A stretch of DNA of 64,000 bases, taken from assembly GCA_037892935.1 (NCBI GenBank), contig JAYXKI010000015.1, forward strand, positions 124,001-188,000, written 5' to 3'. This document shows positions 31,138 through 43,635 of the stretch, in pieces; position 1 is the stretch's first letter, and each line of letters opens with the position of its first letter. The DNA comes from Phlebopus portentosus (lineage: Eukaryota; Basidiomycota; Agaricomycetes; Boletales; Boletinellaceae). Position numbers and translations under genes: made by a program. The notes beneath the pieces are model-generated. The model ran no database searches. It worked only from the letters and a program-made list of their open reading frames with translations, and was not told the origin of the DNA.

Positions 31138-34100
31138 CCCCCTCTCAAGGTTGGGCGTCCCGACCAACCACATAAGCCTTCTGAGGACGTGAACTTGTAC
31201 AGTGCTTGCAGGCTTTGTCGAGGTATCATTAACTTTCTTGGAGCTCCAGGATGTTTGCGATAGAATTCTTGAGTTGATTCCTGCGCATTATCCTTGACGT
31301 CGGATTCTGGCTGCCATGTCGCTTCCTCATATCCAACCTACTTGACCAAGAATTGGAGCCTGCCTCGATGTAGACGTGAGTCGAGTATTTCTTCAACCTC
31401 GCACTCTTCCTGTTCATCAATGATCACTGGTGGGGGTGGAGGCAGCTTCTTTTGTGATTTGAAAGACGGTTGAATGGCCGGTTTGAGCAGGATCTCGTTA
31501 AAGACGGGATGAACATGTTTCCATGTCTTCGGGATCTTTAGCTTATATGCACTTGCGCCCACCTTTTCCATAACCTCAAACAGGCCAAACCATTTGTCGT
31601 CCATCTTCTTTGTCGGTCGGATCGTCTTAATGTTTCGACCATCCAAGAAGACCTTTTGTCCCATCTCATAGACTACCGACTTTCCAGTGTGACGATCGTA
31701 AAAGCGCTTCATGTCTTTATTGGCCTGGATCAGATTGGCCTGAGCAAGTTTGTGTATTCCCTTGACATGTTTGGCAAACTCTTCTGCCGATAGATTAGAC
31801 GATGTCGTTCCAACACCGGTAAAGCCTGAAGGGTGTTGTCCTGTGTTGACTAAGAAAGGTGATAGTTTGGTTGCTGAATGTTCGTGATTGTTGTGCGCAA
31901 ACTCTGCAAGAGCTAACCAGTCCGCCCAGTCCGATTGTTGATGATTGATGTATAGTCGAAGGTACTGTTCGAGTTCTTGATTAACTCATTCTATCTGCCC
32001 ATCTGTTTGAGGGTGGTACGCCGTTGATGGATTGCCTTTGATGTGAAGGAGTTTGTACAACTCCCTCATCATCTTTGCATCGAATTGTACTCCTCGATCA
32101 TGAATGATCTTTCAAGGTAACCCGTGCAACCAGAAGATATGGTCCCTGTAAATCCTCGCCATTCCTTCTGCCATCAGTTTCGTCATCGTTGGTATCACAT
32201 GAATTTGTTTGCTGAAGCGGTCGACTACAACACAGATTGCATTAAACCCATTTGACTCTGGCAATTCTCCGATCAGGTCGACCGTGACAACTTGCCATGG
32301 CGCCTCCGGCACCTCATTCGAGTGCAAAACCTTTGCCCTTGTTGTCCTGAGGGCCTTCGTTCACTAACAATGATCACATCCCCGCACGTAGCTCCTGACA
32401 TCGACGTACATGTTAGGCCACCAGAAACTTCTGTTTGCCAGTGCAACTATCTTGTTCACTCCTGGGTGGCCTGCCAATGTCGAGTCGTGGCACTCTCTCA
32501 TTACTTCCTCCCTCACGCTCATCGGTATGAAAAAGTTTTGGAATTTCTTGGTCTTCGTCATCGAGAGCTTAACCGTCACTTCCTTCTTCCACAACCCGTC
32601 CACAAACACTAAGTTCGCCGGTCTCTCTTCCTCACTCAACTCCATTTGTGCCTTTTGAGTCTTCTTGATCAGCACGTCTCTTGACGTCTCTACCACCCCT
32701 CTGACCAGCCATTCGTCTCTGATGAACGTGACGTCCTCATTATCCTATTCACCCTTGTTGTAGTCAGCCCGACGTGACAATATGTCAGCCTTGCCCAACA
32801 TCTTCCCTGGCTTGTGTACTAACGTGAAGTCGAATTCGGCTAAGTCAAGTTGCCAACGAGCTTGTTGACAATTCAACTTTTGAGGCGATCAGAAATACGT
32901 CAAGTTTGCATGATCGGTCCACACTTCAAAGGGTCTCTTGGCTCCTTGGAGGTATTGTCGCCATTCCTTAAGAGCTTGAACGATTGTGAGCATCTCTTTG
33001 TCATAGATCTCATAATTTTGTTCGGCCTCCAAGAAGGTCGACGATTGATAGGCTATCACCTTCCACTTGTCGTCTTGTTTCTAAAGGAGCACTCCTCCAG
33101 ACGCAAAGTCCGACGCATCTGCTTCGACCCGGAAAGGACCCTCCTCATTCGGTATGGCTAGAACTGGAGGACTACTCAACTGACCCTTCAACTCTTCGAA
33201 TGCTCGTTGTTCCTCCTCTCCCCACTTCCATTCCACCTTTCCTGTCAGCACCATCAGTGGTTTAACGACAGAGCTATAGTCCTTTATGAATCGTCACAAC
33301 CAATTCCCTAGTCCCAGGAATTGTTGCAGTTTGTGAACGTTCCATGGGATCGGCCACTCTTGAACTGCTGCCGTCTTTTTCGGATCCATTCGAACCTCAC
33401 CATTACCGATGATGTGTCTGAGATACTTAACTGTATCGACCTCAAACTCACATTTCTGCAGTTTCAGGAAAAGTCTGTTTTGGTGAAGGATCTCAAAGAC
33501 TCGTTTGGTGTGCTTGCAATGTTCCTCCAGATTGTTCAAGAAAATGAGGATGTCGTCGAGGTAAATGATAACAATACCCTCATAGATTAGTTCTCAAAAG
33601 ATATCGTTCATGAATCCTTGGAAAGTCGCTGGTGCGTTGCACAACCCGAAAAACATGACCGTTGGTTCAAATAACCTAAGTTTGTCCTGAATGCTGCCTT
33701 CCATTCATCGCCTTCGCGGATCCGAATGTTATAGTATCCCCAATGAACGTTGAGCTTCATGATATACTTCGCATCTTTGACCTTATCGATGAGCTCATTT
33801 ATCAGTAGCAACGGGTACTTATTCTTGACCGTTCCTTCATTGAGCTTTCGATAGTCTTGGATCGCTCATAAGCTCCCATCTTCCTTCTTGATAAAGAAGA
33901 ATGGAGATGCCATTAGGGATTTTGACTGTCGGATACGTCCTGATGCTAGGTTTTCCTCTATGAACTCCTTCATCGCCTCTTGTTACTTCGGCGACAATGG
34001 ATAAACCTTGCAATCGCTGGGCTTGAAATCCGGCTTCACGTCTATAGCATAGTCCCACATTCAGTGATTCGGCAGATGTTCAAACGATTCCTCACTAAAG

Positions 34101-35064
34101 ACGTCCACATACTCTTCCAGGTAAGGTGGCCACTTTGCTGCTTCCTTCATCCGCACATTTCTCACAAACTCTTCGTCTATCTCCTCACTCAAGGATGATG
34201 AGTCGCATTTGTCAGGGCAATGTGTGAACTTAACTGTCCCCGCTCTCCAATTGATTTCAGGATTGTGCTTTGTCAACCAGTCATGTCCGAGGAAGATGTT
34301 GCTCGATGCTAAGGATGTTACCGCCAATCGAATCTCTTCCTCATGTTTCCCAAAGAACATCTGTACAATCACGTATTCCTTGATCAATCCACCCTCGTTG
34401 CTTGTCCCATCCGCATTAAAGACCAGTCTGGGTCGAATGTACCTTTGAGTGGGGAAGCCGTACCATTTGACAAAGCCTTCATTGATACATGAGCCCGTGC
34501 ATCCCGAGTCGATTAGCGCATGAGCATCGATGAAGTTTTCCTCTTCAAGTAGAGGGTTTGACAAGTCTACTTCGTCATCACCCGCTACCTTTGGATTTAC
34601 GATGCTAATGAAGGCGTCCAACTCTTTTCCTCCCACCCTCTGGATGAATTGATCTGCATCCACTATGCCCTCGCGCTATACCTCAGCTGCGCATCTGCCA
34701 ACCACATCCCACACTGCTTCAGTATTGTTCGCCTGAGCAACAACGTTCTCGCGGTAAGGTGCTTCCGCCTCAACCTCATTTTTTATAGCGGTTTGATTCC
34801 GCTCTTCCACTCTAAGCTCATTTGAATCACCTGCTTGCACATTCACTTTTCTAACCAACAAATCTGTGTAGATGTCGAAGTCATCGTTGTCCACTTCAGG
34901 TTTATCAGGTATCACATCGGTAAGGAGTTCTCGAAGGGTAAAACTGTCACTGATATTCGCATCTTGGTATTGTACAACAGGACAATTATATTTTAACGAG
35001 TCCAACAAAAAGAGTCCTTTAGGGAACCAACCAGTCATCCCGACGTCTACACCTGGTCCTCCGG
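31138..35064 (-). pseudogene. pol: Gy6 pol
   Basis: Reading from 35,064 on the minus strand: LKYNCPVVQYQDANIS, protease [11 protein letters not shown] (intact DSG, about 34,510), reverse transcriptase, RNase H, integrase of the same zinc-domain subtype as Gy1, and chromodomain (VEEILDSRLHRGRLQFLVK followed by TAG for Trp). Stops include the TAG in AAEV*REG (about 34,677), TGA after LPNH (about 34,063), TGA in SL*AIQDY (about 33,866) and TGA in GQIE*VNQE (about 31,986). Not translatable. Confidence 0.9.
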
Positions 35065-35071
35065 AAAACCC
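35029..35071 (-). promoter_or_regulatory. -1 frameshift signal, Gy6
   Basis: Minus-strand GGGTTTT (plus-strand AAAACCC at 35,065-35,071), 6-nt spacer, stem arms GACCAG (35,053-35,058) and CTGGTT (35,029-35,034). The last pair is now G-T, and the inner stem pairs are also kept as wobble pairs despite base changes. Confidence 0.7.
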
Positions 35072-36520
35072 TCGCCGTCTATGAGTTCTTCCAGCTCAGT
35101 CGGCACTGCTCGCACATCGACATTGCTGAAGGAAGATTCCTTTGCTTGGCCGAGCTCTTCGAGTAGTGCTTTCCTGTCTTCTGGCACAAATGCCGCAATG
35201 ATTGCACGTATCACTTCGCAACCTCGTGGGCATTCCCGGATGTAGTGGCCCACTTGACCACACTTATAGCAAGCACACGTGCGATGTGCCTGGTTCATCA
35301 TCACGTCCATCGGCTGACCTAGGCCCCCGTATGTTACTCCAGTCACATCACGATGATCTTGGGCGGGAGGGACGAAAGGATGAGTTGCTTGTTGAGGTGG
35401 CGCTGGACATTTCACTGGTGGCGGTGCTGGTTTCATAATTGTCAAGCTGATCGTCTTCCTCCGGTGTTTGGCTATCAGATCCCTAATCTGGCGCTCGACT
35501 CTGTTAACCTTGACTGCGGCCTTCTTGAATTCCTCATACGTTGTTGGTTCGTTGGGTAGGTGCATAATACCTTCAACTACTTTCGGGTTTAATGCTCGTT
35601 TCAAACGACTCATCAGCCATTCATCATGAGCTTCTGTAGCCAGTCCAGCATCTACTCGACAAATGTCGAACTTGTTGAAGAATTTGTTGGCATTGAGGTC
35701 GCCCTGATACATCGCATCGAGTCATTCAAAGGCTTTCTGAGAGCGGGCCGGGTCATCGAACGAGGTATCGAGTTTCTTTAGGAAAGCATCCCAAGTGTCC
35801 TTGAATGCCATTCTACCATGTTCATCGATTGTGCCACTTATGTAGCTTTCTGCCCAGCTTGCTGCAGCACCGCTCTTCATGTATGATAGAGCAAACATAA
35901 TCTTCGCCTTGCTCATCCTGAACTCCGACTCCGATGCATAAACATATAGGCACAGCTCTTGTTTGAAGTCAACATATCTGTGCTCACCATCAAAGTCTCA
36001 GGGCTTGGCGACATGAACCTTGTTCGACTTTGATCCTTGGCTCGTTCCTTCTCCTGCCACTTGGAGCACTAGCACGATTGCCATAGCAAGGTCCGTTACT
36101 GATTCTTTCGATAGTGACATCTCTTGTTCTTCTTCTTCATCCTCCTCTTCTTTGTCTGTTGGTACGAGCGGAGCAGGCTCTCGTGGTTCGGTGAAAGACA
36201 ACAAAGGTGCTATGGGTGGAGCTGACGTCTGACCTGTCAATGTTGATAGCCCTGGTAATGGAGCCATTGATCGTGTGGGGGTAGGGGGTGTGAGGTCATC
36301 TACATCGCCCTCTTGTTTTGCTCTCCAATATTGGGACTTGTCCCCCCTGGTGGAGTACCACTTCTTTGCAGTCTCATCCCACCAAGCAGTGAAGGTTTGA
36401 TCGCCCGACTTGACGATGTACTGTCCTCGCGACACGCTCCACCTAGTGTTTGTTGGGAGGGCTGCCTGCTGATCGTCAGTTAGATCCACCTTGATAGGCT
36501 GGGGGTAGAACGGGGATCGG
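35047..36520 (-). pseudogene. gag: Gy6 gag
   Basis: Gag with the conserved N-terminus (VDLTDDQQAALPTN, FTAWWDETAKKWYSTRGDKS), capsid core and an intact CCHC knuckle CYKCGQVGHYIREC (about 35,260). Broken by TGA at about 36,001 (VAKP*DFDGEH) and at about 35,723 (FE*LDAMYQ). Confidence 0.88.
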
Positions 36521-36880
36521 GATGGTGTTCAGATAGGACTGACTTCGGATGATCGGCTCATCTTTGAAATTGATGACTAGCCGGAAGGCCCCGAGGTAGA
36601 TGATGAATGAGATACTTGATGATGATTGGACTCTGTGAGTCACCTAAGAGAACGTCTGATGCGAGTTCCACAGAAGGGTGATTCGGAGTGCCACGGTTGG
36701 AGGATTGGTTGTTTCGGAAACTATCGGGACACGTCAAAGTCAATCAGACCTTGATGGGCAAGATAGGGGTTGCTCGGATAAATCTGGGATGGGCGCGGTC
36801 GTTGACTGTCGATGTGTCTCCTGCGTGGAGTAGCGATGAACAAGTGGTTAAACTACGGGTCCAAGAGTAGGTCTTTCTAT

Positions 36881-36891
36881 TATGTTAGGCG
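36881..36891 (-). promoter_or_regulatory. Self-priming primer-binding site of Gy6
   Basis: Plus-strand GTCTTTCTATT, i.e. AATAGAAAGAC in element sense, one base from the 5' LTR end at 36,893. Confidence 0.78.
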
Positions 36892-36892
36892 G

Positions 36893-37301
36893 CGAGACTA
36901 ACGAGTGTTGATCTCGAGGCGGCCAACACAAACAACAAACAACTGGCTAAACGCGAGTTGCCGGGCTATACACACGCTATGTCGCAGTGAAGGTAAGTAG
37001 AATACAGTAAACTAATAATACAAGAGTAGATACCTATGTCGCAGTGAAGGTAAGTAGAATAGAAAGACAAGGAACGAAAGAGTCAAACTATCTACTTATA
37101 TAGACTTCAAGCGTGGGAAAGGTCTACTCTAATGGGAAGTCACATGACAAGGAATGGGATGATTAGTGAGCATGATAGAACGTTGTGGAATGTTCCAGCA
37201 AATGGATGAATACACAACAAGAAAAATAAAAGAAAAGGAAAAAGAATATTAAAATAAATGATGACATAAGAAAAGAAAAGGAAAATGTTTGAGTCCTTAC
37301 A
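36893..37301 (-). repeat. Gy6 5' LTR
   Basis: 409 bp, TGTTAGG...CCTTACA on the plus strand, with both 26-bp R/U5 repeats and the TATATAA box. The leader (36,521-36,880) lies inside it; it keeps only a fragment of the leader ORF. Confidence 0.9.
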
Positions 37302-37633
37302 GCTTGTACGAATTCCACAACATAAAATGGGCATACAGAGTAAATGTGATGATCAATGCAATGCGAATGTAAACAGCAAATAGAAGAGAAGACAGCATAG
37401 AACAAAGGAAACAACTAGCACTAAAATTACCAGCAATGAAAGAAGTTGAGATGAGATTATATGTAATAAATTTCTTTCTGCCCGTTCATCGCCCGCCACA
37501 TTGATCACCCAGTGATCACCCACAGATCACCTGCAGATCACCCACTTAATGTCCTGCTGATCGCCCACTGAATGCAGTGAATGGCCCACTGATCACCCGC
37601 TGATCGCCCACTGATCGCCCACCCGGTGGTGAA
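37302..37633. repeat. Gy6-Gy7 spacer with an 11-bp minisatellite
   Basis: 37,302-37,495 is unremarkable AT-rich sequence without a gene. From about 37,503 to 37,622 there is a degenerate tandem repeat of about 11 bp, unit TGATCGCCCAC, around ten copies with variants such as AGATCACCTGC; the last units are the most regular. Confidence 0.7.
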
Positions 37634-37638
37634 ATTAC

Positions 37639-38132
37639 TGTTAGGCGGCGAGACTAACGGGCGTCGGTCTCGAGGCGGCCAACACAACAACAAACAACTG
37701 GCTAACGCGAGTTGCCGGGCTATACGCACGCTATGTCGAAGTGAAGGTAAGTAGAATTTCAATAAACTATTAATACAAGAGTAGATACCTATGTCGAAGT
37801 GAAGGTAAGTAGAATAGAAAGACAAGGAAACGAAAGAGTCAAACTATCTACTTATATAGACTTCGAGCGCGTGAAGGATCTACTCTAATAGGAAAGTCAC
37901 ATGTCAAATAGTGGAGTGATTAGTGAGCGTTATGGTCGGAAGGAGCGGATTTAGTCATGGCTGATGACTGAGGATGAATAAGCCACGACGGAGAGAACGG
38001 AATTAGTAAATGAGGATTAGTAATGTAAAAGAAGGGTGGAGTAAATTAAAATAAAGCGAGAGATGATATAAGAAAATAAAAGAAAATGAAAGAAAATGAA
38101 AGAAAATGAAAGAAAATGTTCGAGTCCTTACA
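37639..38132 (-). repeat. Gy7 3' LTR
   Basis: 494 bp. U3 resembles Gy1 but contains a run of about four GAAAGAAAAT units (38,086-38,117), explaining most of the extra length over the Gy1 LTR. Confidence 0.95.
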
Positions 38133-41100
38133 TCACCCCCCTCTCAAGGTTGGGCGTCCCGACCAACCACGTAATCCTTCCGACGACGTGAACCTATACA
38201 ATGCTCGCATGCTTTGTTGAGGTATTGTTAGCTTTCGTGGAGCTCCAGGATGTTTGCGATAAAACTCTTGGATTGATTCCTGCGCATTATCCTTAACGTC
38301 GGATTCCGGTTGCCATGTCGCTTCCTCATATCCTACCCACTTGACTAAGAATTGGAGCCTTCCTCTATGTAGATGTGAGTTGAGTATTTCTTCAACCTCA
38401 TACTCTTCGTGTTCATCAATGATCACTGGTGGGGGTGGAGACGGCTTCTTTTGTGATTCGAAGGACGGTTGAATGGCCGGTTTGAGCAGAATCTCGTTAA
38501 AGACGGGGTGAACGTGTTTCCATGTCTTTGGAATTCTCAACTTGTATGCGCTCGCTCCCACCTTTTCCACAACCTCGAATGGCCCAAACCATTTGTCATC
38601 CATCTTCTTCGTCGGTCGGATCGTCTTAATGTTCCGGCCATCTAAGAAGACCTTTTGTCCCACCTCATAGGCTACCGACTTTCCCGCATGATGATCGTAG
38701 AAACGCTTCATGTCTTCATTGGCCTGGGTCAGGTTGCCTTGGGCGAGTTCGTGCACCTCCTTGACATGCTTGGCAAACTCTTCTGCTGACAGGTTCGATG
38801 ATGTTGTTTCAATCCCCTTGAAGTCTAAGGGGTGTCTTCCTGTATTGACGAAGAAGGGAGATAGCTTCATCGCGGAATGTTCACGGTTATTGTATGCGAA
38901 TTCTGCGAGAGCCAGCCAGTCCGCCCAGTCCGATTGTCGATGATTGACGTACAGATGAAGGTACTGTTCGAGTTCTTGATTAACTCATTCTGTTTGTCCG
39001 TCCGTTTGAGGATGGTACGCTGTTGACGGATTGCCTTCGATGTGAAGGAGTTTGTACAGCTCCCTCATCATCTTTGCATCGAATTGTACTCCTCGGTCGT
39101 GGATAATCTTTCGAGGTAAACTGTGCAACCGGAAGACGTGGTCCCTATAAATCCTGGCCATCCCTTCTGCTGTCAATTTCGTCGTTGTTGGTATCGCATG
39201 GATTTGTTTGCTGAAGCGGTCGACTACCACGCAAATCGCGTTAAATCCATTTGACTCCGGCAACTCTCCGATTAGGTCGACTGTGACAATTTGCCATGGC
39301 GCCTCCGGCACCTCGTTAGGGTGCAAAACCTTTGCTCTCATTGTCCTTAGAGCCTTCGTCCGTTGACAACGATCACATCCTCGTACGTAATTCCTGACAT
39401 CGACGTACATGTTAGGCCACCAAAAACCTCTGTTTGCTAGTGCAACGGTCTTGTTTGCTCCTGGGTGACCTGCCAACGTCGAGTCGTGACACTCCCTCAT
39501 CACTTCCTCCCTTATGCTCGTTGGCACGAAAATGTTTTGAAACTTCTTTGTCTTCGTCCTTGAGAGCTTGACCGTCATCTCCCTTTTCCACAACCCATCT
39601 ACGAACACTAAGTTCGTCGGTCTCTCTTCCTCTTTCAACTCTGCTTGTGCCTTTCGAATCTTTTCGATTAGCACGTCTCTCAAGGTTTCCACCACTCCCC
39701 TGACCAGCCATTCGTCCCTGATGAACGTGACGCCCTCATTATCTCGTTCGCCCTTGTTGTAGTCCGCCCGACGCGACAATAAGTCAGCCTTGCCCAACGT
39801 CTTCCCTGGTTTATGTACTAATGTGAAGTCGAATTCAGCTAAATCAAGTCGCCAACGAGCTTGTCGACGATTTAACTTCTGCGGCGATCGGAAGTACGTT
39901 AGATTCGCATGGTCCGTCCATACCTCAAAGGGTTGGTTGGCTCCTTGGAGATATTGTCGCCATTCCTTTAGGGCTTGAACGATGGCGAGCATTTCCTTGT
40001 CGTAAATCTCATAATTTTGTTCTGCCTCTAGGAATGTTGACGACCGATAAGCGATCACCTTCCATTTGCCGTCTTGTTTCTGTAGAAGGACTCCACCAGT
40101 CGCAAAATCCGACGCATCCGCTTCTACACGGAAAGGATCCTCGTTGTTGGGTATCGCTAACACGGGAGGACTACTCAAACGACACTTCAACTCCTCAAAC
40201 GCCGCCTGCTCATCTTTGCCCCACTTCCATTCCACCTTACCTGTTAGCGTCATCAGGGGTTTAACGAGCGCGCTATAGTCCTTTACGAATCGTCGCAACC
40301 AATTCCCTAGTCCCAGGAATTGTTGCAGTTCGTGGACGTTTCGCGGGATTGGCCACTCCTGAACCGCTGTCGTCTTCTTCGGATCCATCCGAACCTCGCC
40401 TTTACCGATGATGTGTCCAAGATATTTGACCGTATCAACTTCGAACTCACATTTCTGTGGCTTCAGGAAAAGTCCGTTTTGACGCAGAATCTCAAAGACT
40501 CGTTTGGTGTGTTGGCGATGTTCTTCCAGATCATTCGAGAAAATGAGGATGTCATCGAGGTAAATGATGACGACACCCTCATGAATTAGCTCCCGAAAGA
40601 TATCGTTCATAAAGCCTTGGAACGTCGCTGGCGCATTACACAAGCCGAAGAACATGACCGTGGGTTCGAATAGGCCTAAGTTTGTCCGAAACGCTGCCTT
40701 CCATTCGTCTCCCTCGCGGATCCGGATGTTGTAGTACCCCCAGCGAACGTCGAGCTTCGTAATGTATTTTGCATCCTTGACCTTATCGATGAGCTCATTT
40801 ATCAACGGCAACGGGTATTTGTTCTTAATCGTCCCTTCGTTGAGCTTTCGATAGTATTGGATCGCTCGTAAGCTCCCATCTTCCTTTTTGATAAAGAAGA
40901 ATGGGGACGCCATCGGGGATTTCGACTGTCGGATACGTCCAGATGCTAGGTTCTCCTCTATGAACTCTTTCATCGCCTCTTGTTCCTTCGGCGACAACGG
41001 GTAAACCTTGCAATCGCTGGGTTTGAAGTCCGGTTTCAAGTCAATAGCGTGGTCCCACGTTCGGTGGTTTGGTAAGCGTTCGAACGATTCCTCACTAAAG

Positions 41101-42056
41101 ACGTCAGCGTATTCCTCCAGGTAAGGTGGCCATTTTGCCGCTTCCTTCATCCGCACATTCCTCACTACCTCTTCGTCTATTTCCTCGCTTGATGGTGACG
41201 ACTCACATTCATTGGGACAACAGGTGAAATTAACTGTTCCCATCCTCCAATCAATTTCAGGGTTATGCCTCGTCAACCAGTCATGTCCGAGGAAGATGTT
41301 ACTTGACGCTAAGGATGTCACTGCCAATCGAATCTCCTCCTCGTGTTTCCCAAAGAACATTCGTACAGTTACGTATTCCTTGATCAATCCAGCCTCGTCG
41401 CTCGTTCCGTCAGCATTGAAGACCGGTCTAGGCCGAATGTACCTTTGGGTGGGGAAACCGTATCGCTTGACAAAGCCTTCGTCGATGCATGAGCCTGTAC
41501 ATCCCGAGTTGATTAGCGCATGAGCGTCGATGAAGTTTTCCTCTTTGAGTAGAGGGTTTGACAAATCCACTTCATCATCGCCTGCTACCTTTGGGTGTAC
41601 AATGCTAACAAAGGCGTCCAACTCTTTTCCTCCCGCCCTCCGGACGAATTGGTCCGCATCTACAATCCCCTCGTGCCATACCTCAGCCGCGCGTCTGCCT
41701 ACCACATCCCACACTGCTTCAGTAACGTTCGCCTGAGCAACAACGTTCCCGCGGTAAGGTACTTCCGCCACAACCTCATTTTTTATAGCGGTTTGATTCC
41801 GCTCCTCCTCTCTCATTTCACCTACTTGCGCATCTGTTCTTCTGCCAATTAGATCTTCATAGACTTTGAAGTCATCGTCGTCATCTTCAGATTCATCTGG
41901 CAGTACGTCGGTAAGGATTTTTCGAAGGGTGAAACCGTCACTGATATTCGCATCTTGATATTGTACAACAGGACGATTATATTTTAACAAATCCAATGAA
42001 AAGAGTCCTTTGGGAGATCGACCAGTCGTTCCGACGTCTACGCCTGGTCTTCCAGA
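38133..42056 (-). pseudogene. pol: Gy7 Pol, one nonsense codon and a protease active-site change
   Basis: From the -1 slip point at 42,056 the frame is open to 38,985 and then from 38,984 to TGA at 38,133, so a single TGA (TDGQTE*VNQE, the integrase region of the catalytic Glu) interrupts about 1,300 residues. Domains as in Gy1: protease, here ALINSGCTGSC with the catalytic Asp changed to Asn; RT with YLDD; RNase H VEADASDF, VWTDHANL; integrase zinc domain subtype I, VTVDLIGE, HDRGVQFD; GPF/Y; chromodomain. The missing Asp means no self-processing even if the TGA were read through. Confidence 0.93.
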
Positions 42057-42062
42057 AAACCC
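42020..42062 (-). promoter_or_regulatory. -1 frameshift signal, Gy7
   Basis: Minus-strand GGGTTTT (plus-strand AAAACCC, 42,056-42,062) in the phase G_GGT_TTT, spacer CTGGAA, stem arms GACCAG (42,044-42,049) and CTGGTC (42,020-42,025). The pol reading frame starts exactly at the post-slip position. Confidence 0.8.
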
Positions 42063-43585
42063 TCGCCATCTACTAGTTCCTCCAGTTCAGCGGGCACTGC
42101 CCGCACGTCGACCTCGTCATCCTCTTTGAAGGAGGATTCCTTTGCTTGGCCAAGTTCTTCGAAGAGCGCCCTTCTGTCTGCTGGAACAAAGGCTGCGATG
42201 ATGGCCCGTATCGCCTCACGGCCTCGTGGGCATTCCCTGATGTAATGGCCTACTTGACCACATTTGTAACAAGCACGTGTACGACATGCCTGGTTCATCA
42301 TCAGGTCCATCGGCTGACCCATGCCTCCATACGTTATTCCTGTCGCGTCACGACGATCTTGGGGCGGGGGTACGTAGGGGCGAGCCGGTTGTTGAAAAGG
42401 CACGGGACGTCTCGGTGGCGGAGGAGCCGGCCTTGTTGCTGTTGCGGTTATTGTCTTTCGTTGACGCTCAGCCATCAGGTCCCTGATCTGACGCTCGACC
42501 CTGTCGACTTTGACGGCTGCCTTCTTGAACTCCTCATACGACGTCGGTTCAATAGGTAATCTCATGACTCCTTCGACGACCTTGGGGTTTAGGGCCCTCT
42601 TCAGGCGACTCATCAGCCATTCGTCATGCGCCTCCATTGCTAGACCCGCATCTACTCGACAGATGTCGAACTTGTTGAAGAACTCATCGGCGTTGAGGTC
42701 TCCTTGGTACATCGCGTCAAGTCATTCGAAGGCCTTCTGGGATCTGGCGGGGTCATCGAACGACATGTCCAGCTTTTTTAAGAAAGTGTCCCAGCCGTCA
42801 GTGAACTTCAAGTCGCCATCGGCGTCGACTGCTCCACTGGTGTAGCTTTCCGCCCAGCGGGCTGCAGCACCACTCTTCATGTACGACAGGGCGAACATAA
42901 TTTTACTCTTGTTCGTCCTGAACTCCGATTCCGATGAGTAGATGTAGAGACGCAACTCTCGTTTGAAGTCAACGTAGTCGTGTTCGCCATCGAAGTCTCG
43001 TGGTTTGGCGACGTGGACCTTCTTTGATGCTTTTGATCCTTGGTTCGCCCCTTCGCCTGAAGTTTGGAGCGCTAGTGCGATCGCCGTAGCAAGATCCGTT
43101 ACCGACTCTTTCGTCAGCGACATCTCTTGTACTTCTTCTTCGTCTTCTTCCTCTTCGTCTGTTGGTATGAGTGGAGCCGGTTCTCGTGGTTCGGAAAAAG
43201 ATAACGGAGGTGCTGTGGGAGGAGCCGACATTTGACTTGTCGATGCCGACAGTCCTGGTAATGAAGTCGTTGATCGCGTGGGAGTAGGGGGTGCAGGATC
43301 GTCTTCGTCACCTTCTTCTTTCGCTCTCCAGTACTGGGACTTGTCCCCTCTGGTAGAATACCACTTCTTTGCGGTTTCGTCCCACCAGGCGATGAAGTTT
43401 TGACCACCCGACCTGACGACGTACTGTCCTTTTGACGCACTCCACCTCGAGTTTGTCGGGAGAGCCGCCCGCTGTTCGTCAGTTAGTTCCACCTTGATAG
43501 GCTGGGGGCGGAACTGGGATTGGGATGACGTTCGGACGGGACCGACTTCGGATAATCGGCTCGTCTTTGAAATTGACAATCAGGC
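42038..43585 (-). pseudogene. gag: Gy7 Gag, one nonsense codon
   Basis: Frame opens after a TGA at about 43,586-43,588 and has no ATG before the MSLTKES segment (about 43,123). N-terminus VELTDEQRAALPTNSRWSAS, acidic run, capsid core, knuckle CYKCGQVGHYIREC-type (about 42,250-42,280), C-terminal tail to TAG at 42,038. One internal stop, TGA at 42,719-42,721 in FE*LDAMYQ, in a codon that is CGA in Gy1. Confidence 0.9.
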
Positions 43586-43635
43586 GAAAGGCCCCGAGAT
43601 AGATGATAAAGGAGATGCTAGTTGACGACTGGACT

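Larger units (their letters stand above)
30775..37301 (-). mobile_element. Gy6: decayed gypsy copy, minus strand
   Basis: Complete order LTR, pol, gag, leader, LTR on the minus strand. Flanks (ACGTG left, GCTTG right) do not form a target duplication, so an end has been rearranged after insertion. Many TGA/TAG/TAA codons, mainly CGA-to-TGA. The 3' LTR is 360 bp and the 5' LTR 409 bp. Confidence 0.9.

Noticed and set aside
30775..37301. 5-bp target duplication for Gy6
   Set aside because: Left flank ACGTG and right flank GCTTG do not match; no shifted match was found.
37503..37622. CRISPR-like array
   Set aside because: Units are contiguous 11-mers without spacers, and the genome is eukaryotic; it is a minisatellite.
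38985..38987. TGA reassigned to an amino acid in this genome
   Set aside because: TGA is used as the natural stop of intact pol frames (for example 8149-8151) and most internal TGAs are explained by CpG decay.
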